Assembly: GCA_021325495.1 (NCBI GenBank)
Contig: JAJPGZ010000010.1
Location: forward strand, 186,001-250,000
Origin: Spartobacteria bacterium
GTDB taxonomy: Bacteria > Verrucomicrobiota > Verrucomicrobiia > Chthoniobacterales > UBA10450
Direction of reading: 5' to 3'
DNA: 64,000 bases
Shown here in pieces: positions 17,128 to 26,255 of the stretch; position 1 is the stretch's first letter, and every line of letters starts with the position of its first letter. The notes below the pieces were generated by a model. The model made no database searches and was not told the origin of the DNA. It was given only the letters and a program-made list of their open reading frames with translations. The translations under genes were made by a program, and so were the position numbers.

Positions 17128-18381
17128 ATGCGAACGCCGACGACCTTCGAGCAAACGCGCGCGCCTCTGCCGGTGCGCCTGCTCAATCGCCTCGGTCGTC
17201 CCTTCGTTAACCGAAAATATTCCGCGAATGAATTGATCGACCTGGCGAAACAGCGCAGCGGACGCGACGATTTTGGCGGCGGCGAATTTTTCGAGCCGCT
17301 CTCGCGCTTGCTCGAATCGTGTTATCGCGAAGCGCGATTGAATGTCGTCGGCAAACTGGCGTTGCGCGCCGATGTCGTGCGCACGTTGTGCAATCGGCTC
17401 GCGCTCGTGCAAGATCGACAATCGCATTCCGACATCGCGACGCAGGAAATTCGCGCGCCGGTTTTCATCGTCGGACTTCCGCGCAGCGGCACGACACTCC
17501 TGCACATTTTGCTCGCGACCGATCCGGAAAATCGCGCGCCGCTCACGTGGGAAGTGATGACGCCGTCGCCGCCGACGAACAAAGATCGACATCGTCGCAT
17601 TGCGCAGGCGCAAAAAAATCTGGCGAAGCTGCGCTGGCTCGCGCCAACATTTCATCACGTGCACGCGATGGGCGCGGAGCTGCCGCAGGAATGCGTCTCG
17701 CTGATGAGCCCGACGTATTTGAGCGATCAGTTCGACACCATGTTCAACGTGCCGACGTATCGCGCGTGGTTTTTGCAACAGGACCTGCGACCGGCCTACG
17801 AATTTCACCGGCGCTTTCTGCAACATCTGCAACATCGACATCGCGCCACGCGCTGGGTCTTGAAAGCGCCCGCGCACATGTTCGCCGCGCGCACCTTGTT
17901 GTCGATCTATCCCGACGCGCGCTTCATCCAAACACATCGCGACCCGATCGACGCGCTCGCGTCGGTCTCGAGTTTAATCGCAATTCTCCGCCGCGTTTTC
18001 AGCGAACATGTCGATCTTGCGCAGATCGGGCGCGACGCGGTGGATTATTGGACGGAAGCGCTCACGAATTTTCTGCGCGAGCGCGATCGGCTCGCGCCGG
18101 AGCGCGTTATCGACATCAGTTATTCCGATATTCGTCGTGACGCCATCGCCGCGGTGCGCCGCATCTACGAACATTTCGGTTGGCCATTCTCACTCGAAAT
18201 CGAGCAGCGAATGCGCGGCGTGCTCGCGGAGCAATCGCAAAACGAAAACGGAAATCATCGCTACCATCCATCGCAATTCGGTTTGGACTCGCGCGAACGT
18301 TTCGCCGCCTACTGCGAACGTTTTGGTCTGGCAGAACGAGAGAATGTTGTAGCGGCGTTTGTGTCAAACGCCGAGCGCTAA
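17128..18381 (+). CDS. sulfotransferase-family protein
   Basis: A 417-residue protein of the sulfotransferase_3 type. The PAPS 5'-phosphosulfate loop is FIVGLPRSGTTLLHILL near residue 112 and the 3'-phosphate segment is THRDPIDALASVSSL near 270. Acceptor unknown. The ATG at 17128 directly follows a reverse copy of the 11-bp repeat, leaving no normal ribosome-binding site. A TTG start at 17059 is the alternative. The last 12 codons (NVVAAFVSNAER) are written by a REP-like element that has inserted over the gene end. Confidence 0.88.
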   Translation: MRTPTTFEQTRAPLPVRLLNRLGRPFVNRKYSANELIDLAKQRSGRDDFGGGEFFEPLSRLLESCYREARLNVVGKLALRADVVRTLCNRLALVQDRQSHSDIATQEIRAPVFIVGLPRSGTTLLHILLATDPENRAPLTWEVMTPSPPTNKDRHRRIAQAQKNLAKLRWLAPTFHHVHAMGAELPQECVSLMSPTYLSDQFDTMFNVPTYRAWFLQQDLRPAYEFHRRFLQHLQHRHRATRWVLKAPAHMFAARTLLSIYPDARFIQTHRDPIDALASVSSLIAILRRVFSEHVDLAQIGRDAVDYWTEALTNFLRERDRLAPERVIDISYSDIRRDAIAAVRRIYEHFGWPFSLEIEQRMRGVLAEQSQNENGNHRYHPSQFGLDSRERFAAYCERFGLAERENVVAAFVSNAER

Positions 18382-18412
18382 GAAAGGCGCTTGGCACAAG
18401 CGCCTCTACAAC
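18346..18412. repeat. REP/MITE-like double-hairpin element, copy 2
   Basis: Second copy of the 12748-12813 element, 67 bases, with the same GTTGTAG and CTACAAC ends and both hairpins. It overlaps the last 36 bases of the sulfotransferase gene and ends immediately before the stop codon of the convergent fabG gene, so it fills the whole gap. Confidence 0.9.
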
Positions 18413-19156
18413 TCACATCACCATTCCACCATCGACACAGAGCACCTGGCCGGTGATGTAACTCGCCTCGGCTGACGCGAGAAAAGCGACGGCGCCGGCG
18501 ACGTCGGTAGGCTGGCCCACTTTGCCTAACGGAATCCGGGATTGAATTGCCTGTTTAATTTCATCCGACAAGATTGCGGTCATGTCGGTGGTGATGAATC
18601 CGGGCGCAACCGCGTTCACGGTGATGCCGCGGGTGGCGACCTCACGGGCGAGCGATTTCGTTAGGCCGATGAGACCGGCCTTGCTCGCGGCGTAATTTGC
18701 CTGGCCGGCGTTGCCGATAATTCCGATAACGGAAACGATATTGATGATGCGGCCGCTGCGCTGCTTGATGAACGGGCGGATGAAGGCCTGGGTGCAGTTG
18801 AACGCGCCGCGCAGGTTTGTGTTGATGACTGCGTCCCAATCTTCCGGCGACATGCGCATGATCAATCCGTCGCGTGTGACGCCGGCGTTGTTAATCAAGA
18901 TGTCGATCTTGCCGAAATCTTCGAGAATCTGCGCGCCAACTTTTTGCACGGCGCCGTGATCGCCGACATCGACCGCGTAATGTTTAGCCGCATCCGCGCG
19001 GATCGAATTGATCTCGGCTGCCGCTTTCTTCGCGTTTTCCTCCGTGCGACTAACGACTGCAACACGTGCACCTTCACGTGCGAGCCGCAGCGCGATCGCC
19101 TGCCCGATCCCCCGCCCCGCGCCGGTTACGACTGCGTTTTGGTTTTCGAAGCGCAT
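18413..19156 (-). CDS. fabG: 3-oxoacyl-ACP reductase (FabG)
   Basis: A 247-residue classical SDR. It has TGAGRGIGQAIALRL, NNAGVTRDGLIMRM, the catalytic serine in VSVIGIIGN, YAASKAGLIGLTKSLAREV and the PGFITTDMT segment typical of FabG. It reduces 3-oxoacyl-ACP with NADPH in fatty-acid elongation. No other fab genes adjoin it, so a specialised reductase is possible. Start MRFENQNAVV chosen over an 11-residue extension. KIDILINNAG is written through a repeat copy with no change to the family consensus. Confidence 0.92.
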   Translation of the reverse strand: MRFENQNAVVTGAGRGIGQAIALRLAREGARVAVVSRTEENAKKAAAEINSIRADAAKHYAVDVGDHGAVQKVGAQILEDFGKIDILINNAGVTRDGLIMRMSPEDWDAVINTNLRGAFNCTQAFIRPFIKQRSGRIINIVSVIGIIGNAGQANYAASKAGLIGLTKSLAREVATRGITVNAVAPGFITTDMTAILSDEIKQAIQSRIPLGKVGQPTDVAGAVAFLASAEASYITGQVLCVDGGMVM

Positions 19157-19192
19157 CGTTAGATCGACATCGTGCCCGGTCGCGGACAAGTG

Positions 19193-20443
19193 TCAATCCG
19201 CCGCCGCTTCAGATTCCTGATGCGAGACTTCGACCGGGCGAGGCTCCGGCGTGTCCGCCGCGCTCGTCGGTGAAATCGAAGGACTCGACCGCGACGACGC
19301 CGTGTCTTTGAACAACCAGATGAGCGCCTTGAGCGCGAGCTCGACTAACAAAAATGGTTTGGCGATGAAATCGTTGCCGCCGCTCAAGGTGGATTGGGCG
19401 CGGCTCCCGAAGTCGGAGTGAGACGTGACGAAAACAATCGGCGTCGTGCGATTAGTTTCCATCTCGCGGATCTTAACGCAAAGATCGAGACCGGATTGCC
19501 CCGGCATCTCGACGTCGAGAAAAACAAGATCGAACCGCTCGTTTTCTAACAACTGTTGCGCCGCAAATGGATCCTCCAAACCCACCGGCTCGATCCCCGC
19601 TTTGGCCAACGCGGAACAAACGGCTTCGCGCGAAATAGCTTCGTCATCGACGACCAACGTTTTGCTGGAGCTGGTTTCATCAGCCGCGCTTTTCGCCTGT
19701 CGGAACAAAGCGACCAAAGCATCGATCGCTTGCGCGATCGTTCGCACGGCTGAGGGGGTGACCTTCGCCGGCTTATCGCGCAACTCGACGAGCAATCCTT
19801 CCAACGCTGCACTCAGGCGCGCGATTTTGCTGAAGCGGAGAAGAGAAGCGCCGCCGGTGACGACACGCAGATGTCGATGCATCGCGATAAGTTCCCGGTT
19901 CCGTGATTCCTCATCCTGCGCGCGAGCGAGAGGCTGATGGCTGCCGCGCAATTTCGCGATCGTCTCCGATTCGTTAACGAAAAATCCGGCGATTGATTTG
20001 CGGCGGATCATTTCCGCCATTTCGATCCTGTCGCTCGCGGGCCGCGTTGCACTGACTCCGAGCTCACGCGCGAGTTCGATTAATTGCTCGGGCTGGCAAT
20101 CGATCTTGGTCACGCATCTGTTCGCGCCCGCTTCATTGGCCGCGCGAGTCCGGGCGCGGAGATACGGATTGGAAAGAGCAATAACTGGCGGCGCTTGCGG
20201 GTTTGCACTGCGGCGAATGGTTTTGATCAGCTCGATCGTGTCCATGCCCGGCAGGCTAAGATCGACAACGGCAAGATCGACAATTCCTCTTTGGAGCGCT
20301 TCGAGCGCGTTCTCGCTCCGCGATGCCATCTCCACTTTGAATCCGCCCGCCTCCAGATTTTCGGCGTAGATGCGTCCGCCTAACGAATCGTCATCCACGA
20401 TCAGAATCGTGCGCTTCTTTGCCGGCGTGAAAACCCTTTTCAT
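19193..20443 (-). CDS. two-receiver response regulator with central HPt-like helix pair
   Basis: A 416-residue signalling protein. The first receiver occupies residues 11-130 with phospho-acceptor D61 (VVDLSLPG). A helical middle (about 185-250) contains HLRVVTGGASLLRFSKIARLSAALEGLL, which looks like a histidine phosphotransfer domain, with H191 the candidate. The second receiver covers 261-380 with D310 (FLDVEMPG). A Ser/Pro-rich tail follows. There is no output domain. The start overlaps the stop of the large hybrid kinase by 4 bases, so this protein is the likely phosphorelay partner. Confidence 0.88.
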   Translation of the reverse strand: MKRVFTPAKKRTILIVDDDSLGGRIYAENLEAGGFKVEMASRSENALEALQRGIVDLAVVDLSLPGMDTIELIKTIRRSANPQAPPVIALSNPYLRARTRAANEAGANRCVTKIDCQPEQLIELARELGVSATRPASDRIEMAEMIRRKSIAGFFVNESETIAKLRGSHQPLARAQDEESRNRELIAMHRHLRVVTGGASLLRFSKIARLSAALEGLLVELRDKPAKVTPSAVRTIAQAIDALVALFRQAKSAADETSSSKTLVVDDEAISREAVCSALAKAGIEPVGLEDPFAAQQLLENERFDLVFLDVEMPGQSGLDLCVKIREMETNRTTPIVFVTSHSDFGSRAQSTLSGGNDFIAKPFLLVELALKALIWLFKDTASSRSSPSISPTSAADTPEPRPVEVSHQESEAAAD

Positions 20444-23400
20444 TGAACTGTGAAATCGGAGGCGTGGAGCGTGCGGAGATATTGACTGAAAAGGTTTTGC
20501 ACGCGCGGAAATTTCTCGCGCACATCTTTGAATAGATCGTTCGCCCCGGAGAGATCGCCTTCTTTTCCGAGCCGCTCCAGTTCGCGCAACGGCCGGGTCA
20601 GAGCATCGACACCGCACGATACACTCGAGCCCACGAGTTTGTGAGCGAGACGCGCGACTTCGCCGGTCGAGTTCGTTTGAATGGCCTGGCCAAGTCCGTC
20701 GAGCATCGGACCGGCCTGAGTCAGATAAAGATCGATGATTTTCTGGATTCGGCTCGGCTCATTGTCGGTGACATCGCGCAAACGCTCGATATCGACCAAC
20801 GCGTCGTTAGGGGAAATTTGTTCCGGCTTCGCCCGAACGACCGCGGTTTCACGATGTCGATCTAACGCGGCTTTGAGCTCGTTTCGCCGCACCGGTTTGC
20901 TGAGATAATCGTTCATTCCTGCGGCGATACATTTCTCACGGTCGCCCTCCATGGCGTGCGCGGTCGTGGCAATGATGTGGACGGGCGTTTTCCAATCGAG
21001 CGTCGCCGTGCGTTGCTGCTCGAGTCGTCGAATCGCTCGCGTCGCTTCATAACCATCGAGATGCGGCATTTGGCAATCCATCAAGACAACGTCGTAGCGA
21101 TCTCGTTGCAAAGCGGCGAGCGCTTCGGTCCCATCGCCGACGGCGTCGGCTTCGTAGCCAAGCGTGCTCAAAAGACCGAGCGCCACTTCCTGATTGACCA
21201 GATTGTCCTCGGCCAAAAGAATCCGCGGTTTTCCCGGCGCGGTGGTGGCGCCGTTGCCTGCGATTTTCTGCACTTTGGGCACGGTCGCGGCGGCTTTGCC
21301 CATGAGAGTGGCGAGCGAGTCAAAGAGAAGCGATTGTTTTACCGGCTTCGTTAGGCAGTCGTCGATGCCGGCGGCTTTCAACTGCTCCGCGCCGATGCGA
21401 CGGCCTAACGAGGAGAGTAAAATAATGCGAATGTCGCCCAGGTCAGGGTCAGCACGGATCAACTGCGCGAGACTGAGTCCGCTCGTCCCCGGCATTTGCA
21501 TATCGAGGAGCGCGACTTGATACGGATCGCCTGAGGTGGCGGCGCGATGAAGCTCGGCCAGGGCCGCCTGGGCGTTGGCCGCCATGCCGCTGCGCATGTT
21601 CCAGGCGCGCGTCTGACGTTGCAGAATCTCACGATTCGTTTCGTTATCATCAACGATGAGGACGCGCAGATTGAGCAATCGCTGTTCGATTTCGGAAGAC
21701 GGGTGCGTGACCGATGGTTGTTTCGTTAGGCAGGCGGTGAACCAAAATGTCGATCCCTGACCAGGCACGCTTTCGACCCCCGGCACGCCATGCATGCGCT
21801 CGATCAGCTGCCGCGAAATCGCCAGACCGAGCCCCGTGCCCCCGTACTTGCGCGTTGTCGATCCATCCGCTTGCGTGAACGGCTGGAAGAGTCGGCCCTG
21901 CGCTTCCAACGGAATACCGATGCCGGTGTCGCGCACTTCGAAGCGCAACATCGCATCGTCATCGGTTTCGCTTTCGAGTGAAACTTTCACGACCACTTCA
22001 CCGTGCTCGGTGAATTTGATAGCGTTACCGACGAAATTAATGAGCACCTGACGCAAACGGCCGGGATCTCCGCGCAAATCGAGCGGCACATTCGATTCGA
22101 GAAGACACGCAAGCTCGAGTCCTTTGCTCTCGGCCCGTTGCGCGAGCATTTCCAGACTTCCATGCACCGCTTCCTGGAGATCGAAATCGATATCTTCGAA
22201 CGAAAGTTTGCCCGCTTCGATTTTCGAAAAATCAAGAATGTCATTGATCAAAGTGAGGAGCGCTTCGGCGCTGTTCTGAATCGTCTCGGCGAATTGTCGC
22301 TGCTCCGCATTCAGCTCGGTGTCGAGCAGCAGTCCGGTCATGCCGATGACGCCGTTCATTGGCGTGCGAATCTCGTGACTCATGTTCGCGAGAAATTCGC
22401 TTTTCGTCCGCGTGGCCGTCTCCGCAACTTCTTTTGCCCTAACGATCTCGACCTCTGCGCGCTTGCGTTCAATGGCGAGCGCGATCTGGTCGGCGACGGA
22501 AGAGAGAAACCGTAAATCCCGCTCGTTGTACGCGTGGGCTTCTTGATAATGTTGCACGGCCAAGACGCCGATGGTGCGTTCGCGCGTGCGCAATGGCACC
22601 CCGAGCCACGACGGCGAATCCGACCCAACCAGTCGCAATTCCCCACGCGCATGGAGCTCGGCTTTCAATTCCTCGGTCAATAACAACGGCTGACCTGTGC
22701 GCAGGACATAGGCGCTTCGACTCAGTCCTTTGCCAACCGGCTGCGGCGGAGGTTTGACATCGAACTTGTCGATCCAAAAAACAAAGTCTAACAAGTCCGT
22801 CCCTTCGTCGTGCAGCGCGACGAAACAATTTTCTGCATATAAAAGTTTCCCGATGGAGCGCCAGGCAAGATCGAGAAGTTGGTTCAGGTTCGTCGTGGTA
22901 ATAACGCCTTGCACGATGTCCGAGATGACCTGCCGCTCCGCTTCACCGCGTTTTTGATTCGTAATGTCGGAAATGGTGCCGACATGGCCGGTGACTGTGC
23001 CCTGACTCCGAATCGGCATCGTCCGAGCTCGGACCCATCGCACTTCACCGCTCGGGTTTTGGAACCGGAACTCCATGTCGAATTTTCCGGCCTCGGCCGC
23101 GGTCTGCTGCCACGTCGGCACGACCACGGGCGCGTCGGCCGGATGCAACGCCGCCATCCAACCCTCCCCAAGACTTTGCTCGCAGGTGAATCCCGTGACC
23201 TGTTCCCAGCGCGGATTGGCGTAGACACATTTTCCTGCGGCGTCGGTTTGGAAAATGCCGATCGGCGAAAAGTTACTCAACGTTCGAAACCGCTCCTCAC
23301 TCGCGGCCAGCTCTTCGTGCGCGGCGGTAAGTTGCGACGTTCGTTTTTTCACGCGCGACTCGACGATGGCATTGCTCTCCTCCAGCTCGGCGCGATGAAA

Positions 23401-24006
23401 TGCGATCCCGCGCATCTCGTTACGACTTTGCAAGATCGACATCGTCAAAAAGACGTCTTCGAAAACGACCCAGCCGGCATGTTCGACCCAGCGCCAGTTG
23501 CTCGCGAACAAAACGCCGAAGACCGATTGCGGCCAATAAACCCCGCGCAAAAAATGATCGGCCGCGACCACGACGGTCGCGGTGACGAGCACGCGCCAAT
23601 CACGATAGAAAGCGAGAAAGGCTAACGACCCGAACACATGGAAATGCGTTTCGATTCGCCCGCCCGTGAGATGAATCAATAGCGCCGACATCAACATTTG
23701 GCTGAACCCAATAGTGTGACGCGTGAACGCTTCACCAGGACGAGTGAGCGCGAGCAAAACCGGGAATCCAGTGATCGTGCCCCCAAACAAAATTGCCGCC
23801 CACACGTGCGGATGCACCTGGCTGGCGTCGCCGATCCACGTGCGCGGACTAACAACTAAGGCCGCGGCGATGGCCGCAAGCCATTGCACGATCATTAACC
23901 GAGCGAAGAAGTAATCAGCGCGGCGGAAAATGTTTTGCTCGTGTTCGTGGAGAAGTTCGTTCGCGCGCCGGGTCAGAATTGAAGTGGAGTGTTCCGTCGT
24001 GGTCAT
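20440..24006 (-). CDS. hybrid sensor histidine kinase with PAS, GAF, two receivers and HPt
   Basis: A 1188-residue membrane kinase. Residues 36-190 form about six hydrophobic segments (MASE-like, with the HFHVFGSLAF motif). PAS about 235-355; GAF 365-515; HisKA 535-600 with H544 in SHEIRTPMNG; HATPase 655-765 with N661, DTGIGI and GGTGLGL; receiver 1 at 781-902 (D835); receiver 2 at 928-1048 (D977); HPt 1075-1180 with H1122 in AHKLVGSS. The set is complete for an internal phosphorelay. It overlaps the downstream two-receiver gene by 4 bases. The signal is unknown. Confidence 0.94.
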   Translation of the reverse strand: MTTTEHSTSILTRRANELLHEHEQNIFRRADYFFARLMIVQWLAAIAAALVVSPRTWIGDASQVHPHVWAAILFGGTITGFPVLLALTRPGEAFTRHTIGFSQMLMSALLIHLTGGRIETHFHVFGSLAFLAFYRDWRVLVTATVVVAADHFLRGVYWPQSVFGVLFASNWRWVEHAGWVVFEDVFLTMSILQSRNEMRGIAFHRAELEESNAIVESRVKKRTSQLTAAHEELAASEERFRTLSNFSPIGIFQTDAAGKCVYANPRWEQVTGFTCEQSLGEGWMAALHPADAPVVVPTWQQTAAEAGKFDMEFRFQNPSGEVRWVRARTMPIRSQGTVTGHVGTISDITNQKRGEAERQVISDIVQGVITTTNLNQLLDLAWRSIGKLLYAENCFVALHDEGTDLLDFVFWIDKFDVKPPPQPVGKGLSRSAYVLRTGQPLLLTEELKAELHARGELRLVGSDSPSWLGVPLRTRERTIGVLAVQHYQEAHAYNERDLRFLSSVADQIALAIERKRAEVEIVRAKEVAETATRTKSEFLANMSHEIRTPMNGVIGMTGLLLDTELNAEQRQFAETIQNSAEALLTLINDILDFSKIEAGKLSFEDIDFDLQEAVHGSLEMLAQRAESKGLELACLLESNVPLDLRGDPGRLRQVLINFVGNAIKFTEHGEVVVKVSLESETDDDAMLRFEVRDTGIGIPLEAQGRLFQPFTQADGSTTRKYGGTGLGLAISRQLIERMHGVPGVESVPGQGSTFWFTACLTKQPSVTHPSSEIEQRLLNLRVLIVDDNETNREILQRQTRAWNMRSGMAANAQAALAELHRAATSGDPYQVALLDMQMPGTSGLSLAQLIRADPDLGDIRIILLSSLGRRIGAEQLKAAGIDDCLTKPVKQSLLFDSLATLMGKAAATVPKVQKIAGNGATTAPGKPRILLAEDNLVNQEVALGLLSTLGYEADAVGDGTEALAALQRDRYDVVLMDCQMPHLDGYEATRAIRRLEQQRTATLDWKTPVHIIATTAHAMEGDREKCIAAGMNDYLSKPVRRNELKAALDRHRETAVVRAKPEQISPNDALVDIERLRDVTDNEPSRIQKIIDLYLTQAGPMLDGLGQAIQTNSTGEVARLAHKLVGSSVSCGVDALTRPLRELERLGKEGDLSGANDLFKDVREKFPRVQNLFSQYLRTLHASDFTVQ

Positions 24007-24140
24007 GCGATAAGCCGGCCATCTACGCTTTTCTCGTAGCAGCTTTCCCGCCGTTCTCCGGTGGATGCCGTTTTTCGCAGTAAAGCCCGACTGGTTCAGG
24101 CTGCGCAGTTTAGAATTTCAATACTGCAGCTGAATTTGTG

Positions 24141-25265
24141 TTAATTCAGGGCAACTCTCCGACCTACGCGCCCACTCTTCGCCGCCGCTTCCAAAACCTG
24201 TTGCGTCTTCAATCCGTCCGCGAAATCGGGGCCGGCTTTTCTTCGCCTAACGACCGCTCCGACAAAATCGGCCATGGTGTGAACGAAGGTGTGCTCGTAG
24301 CCAATGAGGTGACCCGGCGGCCACCACTTGTCGATGTACGGATGGGTCGGCTCCGTCACCAGAATGTCGCGGAACCCTTGTCGATCTTGCCCCGCCGCAG
24401 CGGGGCTTCGCGAAAAAAATCTCAGCCGATTCATCTCTTCGAGATCGAAAACGAGCGAACCGTCGCAGCCATTGATTTCCAAAGTGAACGCATTCTTTCG
24501 TCCGGGCGCAAAACGCGTCGCTTCCAAACTCGCCAGCGCGCCGTTTCTAAATCGGCCGATCATCGTCACCGCATCATCGACATCGACGCGGCGACCACCG
24601 CGCTGCTTCACAAATGTTTCGCTCATTGCGCAAACATCTTTGAATTCGCCCACCAGATACCGCGCAAGATCGACAATGTGCGAGCCGATGTCGCCGAGCG
24701 CGCCCGACCCGGCCCGGTCGCTTTGCAAGCGCCAGACCAACGGAAATTCTGGATCGACAATCCAATCCTGCGCATAACGCGCGCGAAAATGAAAAATGCG
24801 TTCCCCGATTTCACCGCGCTCGATCATCTCCTTCGCCAACGCAATCGCCGGAACGCGCCGATAATTGTGACAGACCATGTTAACGACGCCCCCTTTCTTG
24901 ACCGCCGCAACCATGCGCTTCGCTTGATCGACATCTAACGCCAGCGGTTTCTCGCACAGGATCGCTTTACCATTCCTCGCCGCTGCCATCGCAATCTCGC
25001 AATGCGAATCGTTAGGCGTGCAGATATCGACGATGTCGATCTTGCGATCGGCCACCGCCTTTCTCCAATCGGTCTCGACATTTTCCCACCCAAATTGTTT
25101 CGCCACCCGCCGAACGGCCGCGCGATTGCGCCCGCAAATGGTCGTTAGGCGAATGTTCGCCGGTAAATCGAAAAACGTCGCCGCCTGTCGCCACGCATTC
25201 GAATGCGCTTTTCCCATGAATTTGTAGCCGATGAGCGCGACGTTGAGCGTGCGTTTCGCTTTCAT
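24141..25265 (-). CDS. Gfo/Idh/MocA-family oxidoreductase
   Basis: A 374-residue NAD(P)-dependent sugar or inositol dehydrogenase-like protein. N-terminal Rossmann motif ALIGYKFMGKAHSNAW, then CTPNDSHCEIAMAAARNGKAILCEKPLALD, which carries the conserved EKP lysine, and GALGDIGSHIVDLARYLVG in the C-terminal domain. Substrate cannot be predicted. The start MKAKRTLNVALIG was taken because the 134-residue upstream extension overlaps the divergent TPM gene. SPAAAGQDRQG, KIDIVDI and HIVDLARY are written by repeat copies. Confidence 0.93.
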   Translation of the reverse strand: MKAKRTLNVALIGYKFMGKAHSNAWRQAATFFDLPANIRLTTICGRNRAAVRRVAKQFGWENVETDWRKAVADRKIDIVDICTPNDSHCEIAMAAARNGKAILCEKPLALDVDQAKRMVAAVKKGGVVNMVCHNYRRVPAIALAKEMIERGEIGERIFHFRARYAQDWIVDPEFPLVWRLQSDRAGSGALGDIGSHIVDLARYLVGEFKDVCAMSETFVKQRGGRRVDVDDAVTMIGRFRNGALASLEATRFAPGRKNAFTLEINGCDGSLVFDLEEMNRLRFFSRSPAAAGQDRQGFRDILVTEPTHPYIDKWWPPGHLIGYEHTFVHTMADFVGAVVRRRKAGPDFADGLKTQQVLEAAAKSGRVGRRVALN

Positions 25266-25308
25266 GCGCAGATGCACGCTGTCTGCTTTATTGGAGATTG
25301 TCGATCTT

Positions 25309-25896
25309 ATGAGATGCCCATCGTGTCGCGAATCATTTGCCCAGGCCGCGCTCGCGCAATGTCCGCGCTGCAAGCTGACGTTGCGCCGGCTCGACACGCG
25401 CTTCGGCACCGTCCCGCGACATTCGCGCTTCGTCACCGACCGCAGCGCGTCGCTGCCGTTGCCCGACATGCGCGAGTTGCGCTCGTTGCTCAGTCTCTTC
25501 CACCGAAAATTTCCGCAATCGATCTTTAGCGTCTTCGTCATGCCGCGCATCGAAGGCGGCACGATCGCCGAATACCTTTTCTGGCTGGCGAATCGCGCGC
25601 GTTTCAGTTCCATCGAAGCGACCGCCGGCGAAAATTTCGACATTCTGCTCGGGATCGATCTGCGCACGCGAACGGCGGCGTTGCAAATCGGTTACGGCCT
25701 CGAAAATTATTTGTCCGAACGCGACCTCGAACGCGCGCTCGCGCAATCGTCGGCCGCGTTTGCCGCGAATGATATTCCGCGCGGCGTGCGCGCCTGCGTC
25801 GAGTTTATGATGGAGCGCATGCGCGAAGCTGCGGTCGCGGTCGAGGAACGCACGACACCGGCACCCTCGGCCACAAGCTCGCCCTCGGAATGGTAA
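25309..25896 (+). CDS. TPM-domain protein with N-terminal zinc ribbon
   Basis: A 195-residue protein. An N-terminal zinc ribbon (MRCPSCRESFAQAALAQCPRC) leads into a TPM fold at about 45-170 (MRELRSLLSLFHRKFPQSIFSVFVMP, FDILLGIDLRTRTAALQIGYGLENYLSERDL). TPM domains occur in proteins of photosystem repair and envelope stress, some with phosphatase activity. The ATG is placed directly after a reverse copy of the 11-bp repeat. The stop overlaps the next start (TAATG), so the following gene is translationally coupled. Confidence 0.85.
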   Translation: MRCPSCRESFAQAALAQCPRCKLTLRRLDTRFGTVPRHSRFVTDRSASLPLPDMRELRSLLSLFHRKFPQSIFSVFVMPRIEGGTIAEYLFWLANRARFSSIEATAGENFDILLGIDLRTRTAALQIGYGLENYLSERDLERALAQSSAAFAANDIPRGVRACVEFMMERMREAAVAVEERTTPAPSATSSPSEW

Positions 25897-26255
25897 TGAA
25901 TTTACGTCGCGCCATTTTCTTATTGTCGATCTTGTCGATGTCGATCTTCGCGTCGGTTGCTCCAGCGCAATCCCCAACACCGAATGCGACGGGCGCTCGT
26001 CCCGCGTTCGCGCAACCACGCGCGCCGCGAAAACCGATTCCGCTGCAATGGAAGCTCGCCGCTGTCGCCGGCGTCCTTGTCGTTAGTCTCGGCGTCCTGC
26101 GCCGCGCCTCTCGCTCCTGGCGAAAATGGAATTTGTTCGATCGACAATATCGATTCCCGATTCGGGAGGTCGCGCCGCGACTCGGCGGGACACGCTCCGG
26201 CGGTTGCACCGCCACGATCGAATTTCGTCGCGACTCAATTGGTGAAAACGCGTAG
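25896..26255 (+). CDS. small exported membrane protein
   Basis: A 119-residue protein with signal peptide MNLRRAIFLLSILSMSIFASVAPAQ, a Pro/Ala-rich linker, a transmembrane segment (WKLAAVAGVLVVSLGVL) and a basic cytoplasmic tail. The SILSMSIFAS core of the signal peptide is written by two tandem copies of the 11-bp repeat. It is coupled to the TPM gene by TAATG and overlaps the end of convergent holB by 21 bases. An ATG six bases upstream is an alternative start. Function unknown. Confidence 0.75.
   Translation: MNLRRAIFLLSILSMSIFASVAPAQSPTPNATGARPAFAQPRAPRKPIPLQWKLAAVAGVLVVSLGVLRRASRSWRKWNLFDRQYRFPIREVAPRLGGTRSGGCTATIEFRRDSIGENA

Noticed and set aside
25266-25667. 134-residue N-terminal extension of the Gfo/Idh protein
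   Set aside because: It overlaps the divergent TPM gene, which has clear domain evidence, and has an Arg/Ser-rich composition.
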